Part shown: positions 26,216 to 39,680 of the stretch, piece by piece | How positions within the stretch are numbered: position 1 is the stretch's first letter | Layout: every line of letters starts with the position of its first letter | Program-made: the position numbers and the translations under genes | Notes under the pieces: generated by a model | Told to the model about the DNA's origin: nothing | What the model saw: the letters and a program-made list of their open reading frames with translations, nothing else | Database searches by the model: none | Assembly (NCBI RefSeq): GCF_030463565.1 | Contig: NC_134646.1 | Coordinates: 41,671,240-41,735,239, forward strand | Source of the DNA: Pelecanus crispus | Taxonomy: Eukaryota > Chordata > Aves > Pelecaniformes > Pelecanidae | Length of the DNA: 64,000 nucleotides | Reading direction: 5' to 3'

Positions 26216-29200
26216 GACTGAAGCTGTGCTTTAACAGGAGATAGGCTGCTTCTTGCAACAAAACACAAGTCAGCTGCTGCTAGGTACCCAAATGCTGACA
26301 CTGTAGTACAACTAACAACCACCGCAAATGTATCTATTTATCTTTAGAGAGTTTGGGATTTTAGTTGTTGTTGTTGCAGTCCTATAAACACCATCTTCTT
26401 TGCACTTAGGAATCTGGGAGACATGAAAGAGAAATTGCCTGTCAAAACAGAAGCCATGAAAGGACTCACAAACCTAACGACCACAGATGAGCCCCTTTGC
26501 TGTAAAACAGGATGACAGCACGTTCCAAAATGAGGTAATGCCTTCTGAATTACAAAAGAAAAGCAGAAAATTAAAGGAAAAACAAAATAATCATTGAGGC
26601 TTGCCAATAAAAGCTATTTGGAATTGTCCCAGCCTCCAAACAGGTAATAAGTTAATCTCTATAAAATCAAGCAAAGGTCATCCAAAGTTGACAGTTTCAG
26701 CTCCCAGCACCGAACAGACAATCTGGGTGTACTTAGAACAATACTAAATTCGTATCAGCAACGGAGCAATAGCACCTTAACAAACACACAGGCTATTGAC
26801 CAAGCACGGAAGAAGGCAATTTTAGGAACGTGATAAAAGTCATGGCAATAGCACCTCATGGAAAAGAACAGACATTTAAAAAGCCTTTAGCTAACTGACC
26901 CCCTTCCACTACAACTATGTCTTGAGGCCATTCAAGGCTGTGGAATAATCCAGCTCAAACAGGTATGGGACAGAGTTGTGTTCCTGAATTATCAAAGCCA
27001 CAGTGTGCTCCTGAAGAGAAAAGACACACTATTATTCCACAAATTTTCTTCGCAGTCATCCATGAGAAACTAATCTTGTAGAAGATCTTTCTTTTGCCAG
27101 ATCTGCTTCATGGTCTACACAGCAGTCATTATGGAATATTTCTTACGTGTAAATCTGACATCTTCTATATGGTAAAGTCACTCAGAAAGGAAAACTGAGC
27201 TACTTATTTTGGCAAATAAGCACAACATTCTACATGGTAGTTACAGTCCAAAGGAGCAGAAAAGCAGCTATATATTTCACCTAAATTAGATGACTAGTGA
27301 TTCTCTTGGCATGGGCTATAGAGAGAATAAAGTTCTGGAATAATTCCTATCTATGGATGTCTGCATCTGGCTCTTCAAAAGTACCTCATTTCCTCCCTCT
27401 TGTGTTTTCACATCAGTGAAGTAGTCATCCTGTGTCCTCTCCATACCTCAATGCTTACGATTTCTTATTGACCATAGGAAGAGTTACTGCATTCAGTTAC
27501 CCAGTTTGCCAGCATAAAATAGTTTTCTGGGGGGAAAAGGCAGTGTAAGTCACATGAAGACTTACGTGCTTTTTTTGGTGTTAGGTTTTAGCTGTAGAAG
27601 TATGTAGTGGGTATTAGCTTCCTCTAAAAGTGAGTGAAATACACTACCTTTAACTTTTTTCAAGCCCTTTATGGTTTAAACTTCTTATTAACACAAATTT
27701 GTTTTTTAAGCCATCAGAAAGCCACCTGCTTTCTTCTGCTTTCAAGTCCCAAGACTTGATCGCTCTAATGGAAGTCATTTTACAGGTATCCTAAACCATA
27801 AAAATCTACAATATTTATGGTTAGTCTTTAAAATAATTTCTCTAATAACTTCTCAAGGTATCATTGTCCTCTGGAAAGTAGCTGAGATTATTATACACAA
27901 CATTATGTTTACTTGTTAGCTGTACAACTTCATCGAATACTTACATGGTGTGCAGCTCCTCTTCTGCAGATGTCCAGGAGAGGCTGATTTAGTGTCTGCC
28001 AGTTTATTTTTGAAAATTATTCTAACATCTTTTTGCACCTGTGCAAGGTGCCAAATTCTTTTTTCTTACCTTTTACTGTTCTTCTGTTAACTCCAGCACA
28101 TCACAATAATTCTCTGCTTTTCAGATATATCCCTGTCTTCTCAGGTAAGGCCTCTTTTTTTTTTTTCTCTCCTTTTAAGAGCTTTCTTCAGCAGCCTTCT
28201 GCTGCACTTCATCCCTTTGATCTTTTGGTCATCTTACATCTACAGATGTCTTCCGTGGAAAGGAGGGCTTCTCTGTGGAGGGTTTTTCCTCAATTTTGGT
28301 TTAGCTTCACCCGACAAAGATCTTCTCTGAGGTCACCTATCTATGCATCTCACTGCTGTAAATGACACCATCTCCAAACTGGTTAAGCAAGATATTACTC
28401 CTTTACTTTCACTTCATTTACAAAGGTAAATAAGCCTAAAATACGCTCATTTTTCAAATAAATTTTACTTTGACTAAGAATAAAGTCTTAACACATTTTC
28501 AAAACCATCAGAGTGAGTACTGACCATTCTTGACAAAACCCAAGTTGTTATGTCTTGCACTCATGCCAGAGGAGTGTGGACTGCACTCACAGTTAACTAC
28601 CATTTGTCTTCACTGAAGAGTGGGTAGCAGTAGAGGAAATAGAGAAGGAGCAGAAATACTTTTTATGAACAGACACTAACATACAGCACATATTGCATCT
28701 TCTTAAAGCATTATCATAAGATAGTAAGGTAAAAAGCGTCAGTCTCCATTATTGCATGAAAACTCAAAAGGAGTTTGAGCTATCTAGAAGCAGCAGCTTA
28801 TTTTCTTTTTTTTTTTTTTTACCCTCTAGACATCAATATCCACCTCCTGGTCTGATGGTTAGGTTCTCCTTCAAAACATACTTGGGTTTGCATTTAATCA
28901 CTGAATGCAATAGGAACATTAGATGTCAATATATATTTTGAAAAAATTGTTTTTCTTTAATCCATTTTTTCTTTTCTTCCTATCACTTGAAGTTACATCG
29001 TTCCCAGTCTTTTCTGTATCAAGCAGTAGAGTTAACACTTTTTCTGCTACGCCTAGCACATTTTCTTCTATATTACTCCCTGTAGTTCAAGCAGAGAGCT
29101 AATACACAAACCCAGTTCCTTTGCAGTAGAAAGCAAAATTACATATTGAGTCAGGCATGTTAGTATAATCTTATTTCTAAACAAGATAATAAAAATAACA

Positions 29201-29647
29201 ACATAATATTTCTTCCACATTAAGGAATAATAATAACATTGCATGCAATCTTATTTCCCAGAAGGCCATATCTACAATCAAAGCTGTAGTTTCGGTGTTT
29301 GGAAATCCCCAAACCCGTCACTCAAGAGCCATATATCAAGCTAAAAAAAATCTGGTCTGTTTTCATTCCTGCTTACCTCTACACCTGACTCTCATGGTTC
29401 TTTGTGGCTTCTCAAATGCCCCTCCAATAACTCTACATGCATTAATGCTCTCCTGCTTTACTCCTTGCTCTATGCTAGGCCAGCACAAGCATTCATACAC
29501 TTAACGCATGAGTCAGACTGGGGCACTACTGAAGCTGAAAAAGACATCTAGCAGAAGAAAATAGTTAGCCTGCTTATATTAGTATTGTCCCTAAGAAGCT
29601 ATGGGCCAAACTTCATCCTAGAAGAGTGCCCAAGGTTTTTTCTGGTT

Positions 29648-29669
29648 GGGGGGTGGGGGGGGGTGGGGG
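29648..29669 (+). repeat. G-run cluster, potential G-quadruplex
   Basis: Runs of six, nine and five G separated by single T residues lie on the plus strand. The nine-G run can supply two tracts, so a four-tract quadruplex is possible. No gene adjoins it. Confidence 0.6.
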
Positions 29670-32600
29670 TGTGTGTTAATGGTTTTGTTTGTTGTTTCTT
29701 AACTAGGTCTGTGTTTTTATTTAGACCAAAATCTTGCCTATGGGCATTTTCAAACCTACCTATACTTGCACAGAGCCTGCTTCAGCTGTTAGCACTGTAA
29801 CTCTCCTTCTCTGGGTCACTTTGTTCAGCAACTTCTACCAGGTGCCAAGAGACTCCACAAAGCAGTACATACAAAGTTCAGAAGTACACACAACAATTAT
29901 TTACTTGTGAATACACACAAGAGATGCCTAGGTGTAACAAGCAGTATCTAGACATCAATATGCTCTCCACTCTTGCAGCAGTCATCACTCAGTGGAAAAC
30001 AACTGATCTCTATTGCTCCTCAGAATGGGATAATCCTGAACCTTATTGAATTGTCAACTTCTAATTCCCTGCTTTTTCTCCTAGGGCTTAATACCTTTTC
30101 TTATCAGTGTTCTTGCCTCTTGAATCCTTCAGAATTAAAACAACTCACATTTTAATAATTTTCAGAATAGAGCTATGACAACATCACATTGCTCTGCAGC
30201 ACCAAACCAGACCTTCAACCACAAACTGCTGGAGCCCCAGCCAGCAGTTGGGGTATATGTTGTCCAGGTGGTACCATGTCCTTACACATTCTACTTCTTG
30301 CACCTAGGATGAAATGTGTATTTGTTACAAAGTTAACCCAAGGAATTGTCATCAACTTAATTTAATCTCAGCACAAGCAGACAGCGCATACCACCTCCAA
30401 ATCAGTCTGGCCTTAGTGCTGCTGCTGCTGTCTTTTGCAGTGTGGAAGAACTCTTCTTTCCATATACCTGGGTGCCAGTGCAGGCAATAAAGAGGAGAGC
30501 AGACAAACACAGGGGAAACCTTGCACAAATCCAGCACACACAAAGCATGTCAAACTAATAGGCAGAACATTTCAGAAAAATTCCAAAAAGCCCCTTAACC
30601 AGAATTTTCCAAGTAATAAATGTTGAAAATATTTGCATAAACTTCCAGGGGACCTCCAGTGAAACCAGGCACCTTTGTCACACCACAGCCTTAGGGGCTG
30701 GCCGCTCCTGTCACTGGCCACACAATGAACTCAGAGTAGCAAACATTGTTTCCAGAGTTTCCAAGCTCCCTTTAAGAATATTGCCCCAGGAATTTCACTA
30801 ATCGATACTTTTTCAAGAGATATTTCCATTTTGACAGATTGATATTTTCAGATGCACAGCAGTAATCTCCAGTTTTAAATACCACTTTAAATGTAAGGTT
30901 TTATACCTTTGTTTAAAAAAAAAAATCAAAATAAACTCAACAAATGTTTCCTTTATCTAAAACCAAATTTTGGTATCCTTGCACAAGTTTTGCAGGATCT
31001 GCACTAAAGGCTAAATCTCTACTGTTGACTCATTGCACTGGAAAAATTGTGCTCCTTCAGTATAGTCTGGAAAGAGTAATTTGACTGTGCTCTTTCAACG
31101 TATAGCTTTGAAACCACACCTAGGAGTCTATCCTAGGAGTACTTCCTGGCATGGTATTCTGGTATTCCCAAACTGGTAACATTCTAAAGTTTTCAGCAGT
31201 TTCTGCTTATGTATCTGTTCCTACATACCTATGGTTGTTATGAGTGATCTATAAATAAACACCTAGATTTTGGGAGCAGGAAAATGAAGGGAGAAATTTG
31301 GCAAGAGGCAGAAAGGGGCAGCAAGAAATCTCCTGCCCTCTTTAAAACTACTACCACAGCTTCAATGTACTTTAACAATCATCCACGATTCAACTGGGAA
31401 GAACATTAACAACATCCTGTTTCACTTTGTTCATACTCCCAAAAGAGCACAACGTATTTAAATCCTGGCACTTTAAATGACCTATCTCAGGCAGTATTAA
31501 TTTTATATCAGTGGTGGTATTATGCTCTAATTTGAAGGGAGAAGGTAGGATATTGGAAGGGCAGGAATGAAAGGAGGGGTAGATTGTAGGAAGTCCAAAT
31601 GAATTTGCCAAAGACAATTAAGGATACAAGTTTTTCTAACACTACATGTCCAATTCTTTACCCAGGGAAATCCCCATTGACATCAACATTGCTATTTAAG
31701 ACCAAAGGTGAGATGTCCTAGGGAGTTTAAGACATTTTGCCATCAAGAGGTGGTCTTGCTCATCCCTATGCTCCTGGTCTGTACTCTTGACCTCTTCTTG
31801 TGTCCACAGTAGTAAACTGGATTACTGAGCTTATCAATCTAAAAACAAATACCTGCCTAGTACAAACACCTGTCTACCTACCAAAAAAACAGCTTAGATA
31901 TTATTTCAACGTGATAGTTTTTTCATTACGGGAAAACAGTGCTCCACACTGAGCTGCTACAGTATTTAAATTGGACTGCAGTTACAAGTATCTCTTTAAG
32001 CATATTGCGTTAGTCTGGTGAGACTATGTAGGCTTTTCCCTTTCCAAAGGGTTATTTCTTTTGATCGTGAACTGAAAGGCATGTGAGCCTAATTATTCGG
32101 TCCACTAAAAAGCAAAGAGCAGAGATGAGGCAAACATAAATGAGAGGGCTTGCTAGCAATATAAGCCCTGTAATATATGAAAAATGGAAGGGTGCTTCTG
32201 TTTTTTTATAAGCCATGTGACCGATTTTCTATGCATCATTTTTCAATTCAAGTGTATTCTGAAGCATTTATTCATAATGATCATAAAATGATGTTGCTTC
32301 CAAGTTTTCACCCTCAAGAGATGAAGGTGATCTGTAACCGCTATATTTAAAGGCTATAAATGATACTTGTCTGTCATTGTGCTCTAACATACTACATTGC
32401 TTTCTGTTTAGACATAACAAAATTGCTCAGGATTAAGCCCTAAAAGCTAGATTCCATAATATACTTGGACAATTTGTGAGTATAAATACAAACTCTAAAA
32501 TGTCAGTGTTGACTGATGATTATTGTGCTTATGGCTGACTATAACTAGCTCTCTTGTGTACCCCATTCAAAGACCATTTCCATTTTCTTGTCTTCTGTAC

Positions 32601-34316
32601 AAGACATAAGACATTTGCACACATAACTTTTGTAGTGTAGCACTATTTATTAGCCTATACAAATAAGAATTCAGGAGGTACTACCAAATAAAGATTATTC
32701 ACAGGTATGTTTTGTGGATTGTTTTTCTTTTGTATTATATTCAAAGCTGTACAAGTAACTGATCTCTCTGAGGCATTCAACGTCCTTAGGCCTTGTTCAG
32801 AAAACCTGTATACAAATTCTGTTAATTCTTTTGGATCGGATGCAAATAGAGACCTCTCCCTTTTGTGTTTGTACCTCATATACTATTGTTTCAGAAAATT
32901 CTTTCCATACCAGAAGAGTGAGGGAAGAAGGACTTCTTTAAAGGGGGGAGAGGGTGGGGATATGATGTAATCAAGTTTGATTCTGTTTCTGCTGCACACA
33001 AAGCATATTCTAATAAATGTTAAGGGATGTAAAATTTCATCCTAAGTAATCAACAACATCAAGAAAAATGTTTCTTTGGGGATAAAAATAGTTCTCTTTC
33101 CATGTTGAAATTTTTAAGTGCATCTAGTTACGCGTTATAACGTATCTGTTTTACTTGTGGTCTCTGGTCTTTTTGCATGATGTTGTAAGTGAAAATAAGA
33201 AAATACGTGTAAAGTAATGTTTTTAATCATCAGGATTACTTGATTGTCAAGAGGTACTGTAATTACATCTGGAAGTTATCAAATTGTTTCTTGAGGTTAA
33301 AAAACCTACTCTTTTTTATAATCACAATTTAATGGAATTTGAAATGCAATAATACATGCCACTAGAATTGAGTATAGGAAACAAGTTAGGATAGGAAAAT
33401 TAAATTAATCACTTTAAAGGCACAGCAGTAAAGTTGAAGCTCCAGATTATTAATTTTTCAAATCATTGTCAGTTTGACAGTGCTAATAATCTGAAAAAAA
33501 AAATACTACTAAAATGAAATTGTAGTTTCATCATAGAGACATATGGATGTTGAAAACTTCTGAAACAATATGGAAGACCACCTACTTTCAAGACAGTATG
33601 GTAAGCTACATTATCATTCAGATCTCCTCGAGATCTTTTGCCTTGCTATTAGGTTTGCTCTTCAGCTGAGTCAGAAAATTGGTCCCACTGAAAGACGAGC
33701 ACTGTTATTCTCAGAAGAAACAGACAGGAACATAGCAGAGACGACATGGCCACCTTTTCAGTGCATTTTTACATCCACTTAACCACTCATGAAACCACCC
33801 CCTGAATACTAACAAAATAAAATTAAAAAGGCAGCCAGGCACAGCTCCCGTATGACAGCAAAGCCCTGGTCTGCCAACATACCATGTGGAGCAGAACAGT
33901 AAACCACCACAGCAAGCGACTTCAGAGGAGTGTGGATCCCTCCATGCCATCATTTGCACAGGGAAAACACAGGGCACAGCCGTCCTAGCAACTACGGGTA
34001 AAGTGAGGAAAATGCTAACAGATTTTCCCAAACAAGAAGTGCTTTCTTTGTCTTGACGGATAATTTAAATTAACCTTTTACTCAATACAATGCAATGGAA
34101 TAAAAGCATTAACATGCTCAGCCGCTTTGATTCAGTAGCCATGCAGTAACTGGTTAAGCAGCACTAACTCAGTATTTTGCAATTTTCTGTCTGCTGCCAA
34201 AACTTAGCATAAGGCAGGCTAAGTTATATTTGTTCAGAACAAGTAACAAATATTTGTTTATACGTATGTAGTCATATATATAATTACTAATGATAATTTA
34301 ATATTTCTATTTTAAA

Positions 34317-34351
34317 GTGCATATATAGATTATTATATTATATATATGCAC
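34317..34351. repeat. Hairpin with 11-bp perfect arms in a TA-rich stretch
   Basis: GTGCATATATA at 34317-34327 is complementary to TATATATGCAC at 34341-34351 around a 13-base loop. The surroundings from 34270 are TA-rich, so the pairing may be partly compositional. Confidence 0.55.
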
Positions 34352-37300
34352 AAATTTCTTTATATTGATACTAAAACTGTTTACTGGAAATAAAACATTA
34401 GATGATACTTAAGACCAACCCTAACAAAACAAAAAAAAATCTTCCTTGATAAAAAGGGCATTTGCTTCCCAAGATTACTTCTGAAAATTAGAATCTAAGC
34501 AAGACATAAACCATAGCTTCAAAGATTTTCTATGTCTCCTCTTTTATCACATTTTAATCTAGTTCGGAGTCAGTCATGATTATTCGTTGTTTACTCGCTT
34601 ATGTTCTCTATTCTGACACTGAAGCAGAACATCACAACTTAACTGCATTAGTGATTGACCACCTGTAGGAACTCAGCCACTTCTGTAGGTTTCTGGCTCT
34701 AAAGAAAAAAGGCTCAAGATTAAAAAAGTGTGGATAGGCCTAGAAATTTGACAGAGAAATACATAATGCTTTCTGGTTATGGCTGCAAAGTTGGGAAAGA
34801 GTTTGAAAGTAAGACATCTGCATCTCTACAAGCAAGCATCTAATGCTGATGTTTCCAAAACTGCCTTTTTCCAGGCTTTAAAATCCCAAATTAGTGCCAA
34901 AATATTCCACTCAAAAATCCTTGGATGCCTGTTGAAAGAGAGTTTGTTTAAGCTTTTTCCTCCCAAAACAGGTTAGAGTTCTCATTTTCAAGTCCCTCTG
35001 TGCCTTATTAAATGCATTTGCAATAGCTTTACATTTAGATTTACTTGGGTTTAATGACAAATTATGAAAAAAATTCACCTTTGAAGAATATCATCATCAC
35101 CCGACAGTGAAACATTCAAAGTTCAGGAATGCCAAGATTAAGCATATCTTTACAGATATACACTTTTTCATCCACAGATAAAAAAGAAATAAGCTGGGGT
35201 TTAAATAGCTTTTGGATTAAAGACTTGGAAGTCCTGCTCATAAGACCTTTAAAAGCGGTACTATGCAGTGGGAATGTAGGATCTATACATAAAGTACATC
35301 ATGCAAATACTTGAGTTATCAACAAAACACCCAGTACCTGAATCTTGATAAAAAGGCAAATCAGATTAGTCTGTAATTTTCAAAAAGGAATTAATTCCCT
35401 GAAAAGTCAAATAAATATTCAGTATGTCAACAAATCCTATATGCTGAAGTCTCATTTGCACCAGTATTCAATGCAAATAAAATTATTTTACCATATTGTA
35501 AAAATAAGTAGGAAAAGATCAGACTCTTCTAGCATTTTAAACCGTTTTTAGGTCAATCTTCTCTCTCAAAGCAATTTTAGGTTAACATTTCCCTAGAGGA
35601 CTACAGAAAAAGAAAGTCATGGGATTTGGACACATTTCCCATTAACGTTTCAGGAAGATATGAATCTAAATCCCTTATACTTTAAAAATGCTGTGCTAAT
35701 TTGCTTTTCTCAGGCCTGAGATACCTTGTTGTCACTCACTGTATCAGCAGTAGCTCAATTCCTACCTTCTAGCCCTTTGCCTCACACACCTCTCGTGTTC
35801 AGCAGTTTTCTTAACACCACAGAATAAATAACAAATAAATGTCAAGGAATGCCCAAATCAGAACTATGAATTAGCCTAGCCATAATAAAGCAGAGTCTAA
35901 AAAAGATACTAAAGACCCTTAATTATAAAGACACTTAACTCTAAAACTCTGAAGAGAGATTGTTTGCATTTTGTTTTGCTTATTCATAGAATCCATGAGG
36001 ATGATGTTATTTTCAGTATCTATCACAGGTATGTTATAATACTCAACAATGTAAAATCAAACTGCTGCAAAATGTCTTTGTCTTCCTCTTTGTCTGTAGC
36101 TGCTTTAAACGATACAAAATACATTTTCTCATTGGCACTGTACAGTTCTAATTTATATGTATCCTGCTACAAATTAAATTCAAAGTAACCTTTTCCAAGA
36201 TTACACTTTACTAACCAAATTATGTGCAGAAGTAATAAAAAAAAAATGACTGAGTAAAAGCATTTTACACTAATTTCTATGCTATCCTTATGTCACACAA
36301 ATGCATAAAGTTGGGTCTTTAAAAGTTTCTAAGTGGTTTAGATTCATGAGCATGGGACAAGAGAAACCTAGTATCTGACCCCAAGTTCTCTCTGAAATGC
36401 AAATTGAATTCCTCTGAGGATCCAAAGTTTTAACGTTTTCCAGGTGTCCATACTAGCCAGATTGATTCTGACTGAAATTGCTTTTTAAATGTAATCTCTG
36501 AAGCAGTTACAGCATACAAGAGACACTGACCCAACTTGTGACAAACTAGAATCATCTCTTCTCTAGAAGAACACTTTCTCTATGGTTAGTTATAATAAAG
36601 TCATCTTCCAATATGTTGTATATTCCACCAAAATGAGTTTGAACTTAATAGGAAATATTTTGCGTAAGAATCCAAAACTTGATATCAATGCCATAGGTTT
36701 TTGCTGGTTTTCCCCTCCTGCTTCTCCAGTGGAAGAAATGGTTAATTTCCTAGAGAGATTGAGGGTGACAATGATCCTAATGTCCTACACTGTCACGCCC
36801 AGACACGCCTCAATTTTGGCGGGGTATGATAAAACCCTTCCTGAAAAAGTCAACAAGTCTTTCTTCTTTTACTACATTGGAATAGTAAAATGAATAGCAA
36901 AAAGGATTCTCTACTTACAGACAAAAGAGCATCATGACCTACATAACTTACCCAAGGCTGTATTTTTTGTTTCCATCTCAAACTTCGATATCACCACTTC
37001 ATCACCTTATGCTGGAGGGGTGGAAATATTTAATGCCTAAGCAATGTCAGGGTCAGAATTGTACTGAAAGCAAAAATCAGATATACCATAAATAGAAAGA
37101 GAACATAATGGGTATATACTGAATACACTGCAAGGAAAAACACAAAACGGCCAGTGACCAAAAGCAGAATATCAATGCAAGTGGTACTGAGCCTCTTTTT
37201 GTTATATAACAGAGGAAGAGATGAGTGTTGTGGAGTGTCAAGAATTGGGAAAAAAAACCCCAACATACCCATGTGCTCTCTACCTTGCAGAATGTGTTAA

Positions 37301-39364
37301 CCAAGACCAAAGACCAAGTACATCGCTATGTGGCAAAGTAAAGCTGTGGACACTGAGGATTGCAGGGTATAATAGATGTATGTAAAACGATCTGTGAAAT
37401 AAATGCATCATAGTGAAGAGTATAACCAAGAAACTAAATGCTGACCATGATTTCTGAGAAAAAAAGCTCACAAAAATGCCTCTTAATAAAGTTTGCTCAG
37501 ATATAAGGGACATACCGTTATATAGGACAACCTAGAAATGGTGGCATCAAGCGTGTGAAGATCCAATAGAAAGGTTAAACAGGTCTTCATAGTCTAGGTA
37601 TACTTTTCACTTGTAAATTGAATACTGTAGAAAGTGTGCTTTTGGTCAAACACTCAACTAAAAGATTCAACTGAAAACACACAAAACATGCTCTTTTCTT
37701 TGGTTCTATGAGGAGGAAAATATTTTGTTATTTCAGACCTCATGTGCATGCAATCTCCACAAAGCAGGTTTAAGATTACCTAATTTATATATTAAAAACT
37801 GAGTAAAGATTATTAAATGAATATAGGTAATGACATTTTTCTTCTCTTCAAAGAAAATCTTACCTGTATCACTTCTTCCAAAAGACAGAACTCCGTGACA
37901 ACTTAGTCTGAGATTAAGTAGCAGCTTATTCTTGATGATTAAGAAATTCCTAGATTTTTGTTTCCTACTTTCCACAGTAGGAAACTTACAGTGAAATCTT
38001 CCTGCTTAGAACATAATGCAAACAATAGCCTTTGAGACTTAATATAAACAAACTTAGACACTTCATAACCATCACCACTCCCATATTGGTTTCAGCACTT
38101 GGTGGATCAAGTTAGTTTATGCTTGTGTAGTCGCACTACTCAGGTGGGCACAGAATAGCCAAAGAGAGAAAATTCTCTTTCCAAATTCAAAGGTAGAGTA
38201 TATGACAGTTGCCCACCGCTGTCTTTGTGTATAGGTGGCTGGCTTTGTGCTAATAAATGGCAGGCATTATGCATAATTTCCATCTATTTTAGACTTCAGA
38301 AGTCATATAGAAAATTCTAATAAGGCCTTTTCGCAAATCATTACCTATAAAAATTAAGGGCATCAGGTTCACAGGAAAACCAACGATAATATCCTTCCAT
38401 AGTTACCACAGATTTCATTTACAGCAAATGAAGACTAACACCACATTCCATAATGCTGGGTAAACTTTCAAGTGATTAACATAAAGAACGAACATTACTT
38501 GTGCTTTCCAAAATTATAATATATATGCCCTGAAAGGTAAGCTGTTCTGTAAAAGCCTGGTGCTATACCTACAGTCATACTTTTTTTTTTGGCTTGTCAT
38601 CCTTGGCAGTGTTTTCCATATTTTCACCTTTCACCATACCAAATTCTATTATCAACTGTTCTGTGCAGATTCAGCAACCCTTTAAGTTGGACTATGTGCA
38701 TTGCTAAATTCACTAGACAAGAATAACTGACTATACCTTTGACTTGCAAAGAAATAGAAAACAGAACCTGGAAATAGCTGAATATAACCTACAAAAAAAC
38801 CTGCTTATTTCTAGTTTTCATCTGTGTAGCACTAATATGCATCCTGCCATGAGTGCCCAGTGCGATTCAAAAGGTCTCCACTCAGGAAAAAAATCCCTTC
38901 TTTAGAGAATATTTGTTACAAGTTATTCTCAGGGTTTTTTGGTTTGTGTTGTGTTTTGTTGGATTTTTTAAAAACTTTTTTGGGTACTTTTATTTATTAC
39001 ATCATTCTCAAAATAAATTGTACAATACAAAATGTTTTACCCCCTAAGGGAAAATGACAGCAACTGAGACTTTCATTAGCTTCAGTTCCCAAACAACTAA
39101 TAGAGGAACAATTCTTCAAATCAGCTTACATCCAGTGAAATGGAAGCAGTCATTACTTTCCACAGCAAGTCCGACTTTTAGCACAGCATGCATATTTTAG
39201 ATACAAAAATCTGTAGGATAACGAAAGAGCACAATAGCACAAATGAAAAGCTAGGCTTCCTGAACACCAGTAATTCAGGCTAGGCTATTCATGCCTTTTA
39301 ATATCTAGAGACAAAAAGTCTCTGGTGGGAAGACAGAACTCCAGAAGAATGACAGCAGTGACAA

Positions 39365-39680
39365 GGACAGTTTAGGTTGGGATGGCTCTCATGAGACCCT
39401 CTGGTCCACCTCTCCACTCAAAGTGAGACTAACTTGGACATTATATATCACACAGGCCCTTGTCCAAAGTCAACTTCTGAATCCCTCCAAGACTGTAGGT
39501 TCCACCATCTCCCAGAGCAACCTGTGGCAGCGTCAGCTTCCCCCCCTCTCCTCACAGCACCTGCCAGAATTTTCCTTTAAGAAACTTGTTTGTCCTTTTG
39601 CTGTTCATCTCCAGGAAAAGTTCAGCCCCTTCTCACTACTGACTCCTGTTCAAACTGGAGTTAAAAGCCAGGAAAAGTAC
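39365..39680 (-). mobile_element. Decayed CR1 LINE 3' region
   Basis: On the plus strand the order of words matches the reverse complement of a CR1 3' end. GGTTGGGATGGCTCTCATGA is followed by CTGGTCCACC, CTCCAAGACTGTAGGTTCCACCATCTC, CAGAGCAACCTGTGGCAG and TTCCTTTAAGAAACTTGT, corresponding to the familiar pattern of CR1 copies (ggttggaagggacctctgg ... gagactccacaacctc ... gggcaacctgttccag). Divergence is high and the tail repeat is lost, so this is an old copy. Confidence 0.6.

Larger units (their letters stand above)
23151..39364. other. Long intergenic stretch; no gene recognised
   Basis: Frames are all under about 110 codons and carry no recognised domain. A GC-richer patch at 25370-25770 contains TCTGTCTGTCTGTT and a frame at 25695-26006; it could be a non-coding RNA exon or an old repeat, but nothing decides this. 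The AT-rich stretch 32030-32520 has several ATTA and TAAT homeodomain-type words and might be a conserved non-coding element; comparison would be needed. The possible MIR near 26150 and the G-run at 29648 are listed separately. Confidence 0.5.

Noticed and set aside
33711..34031. 106-codon ORF on the minus strand
   Set aside because: Cysteine- and tryptophan-rich but matches no family that I know, with no splice-consistent extensions.
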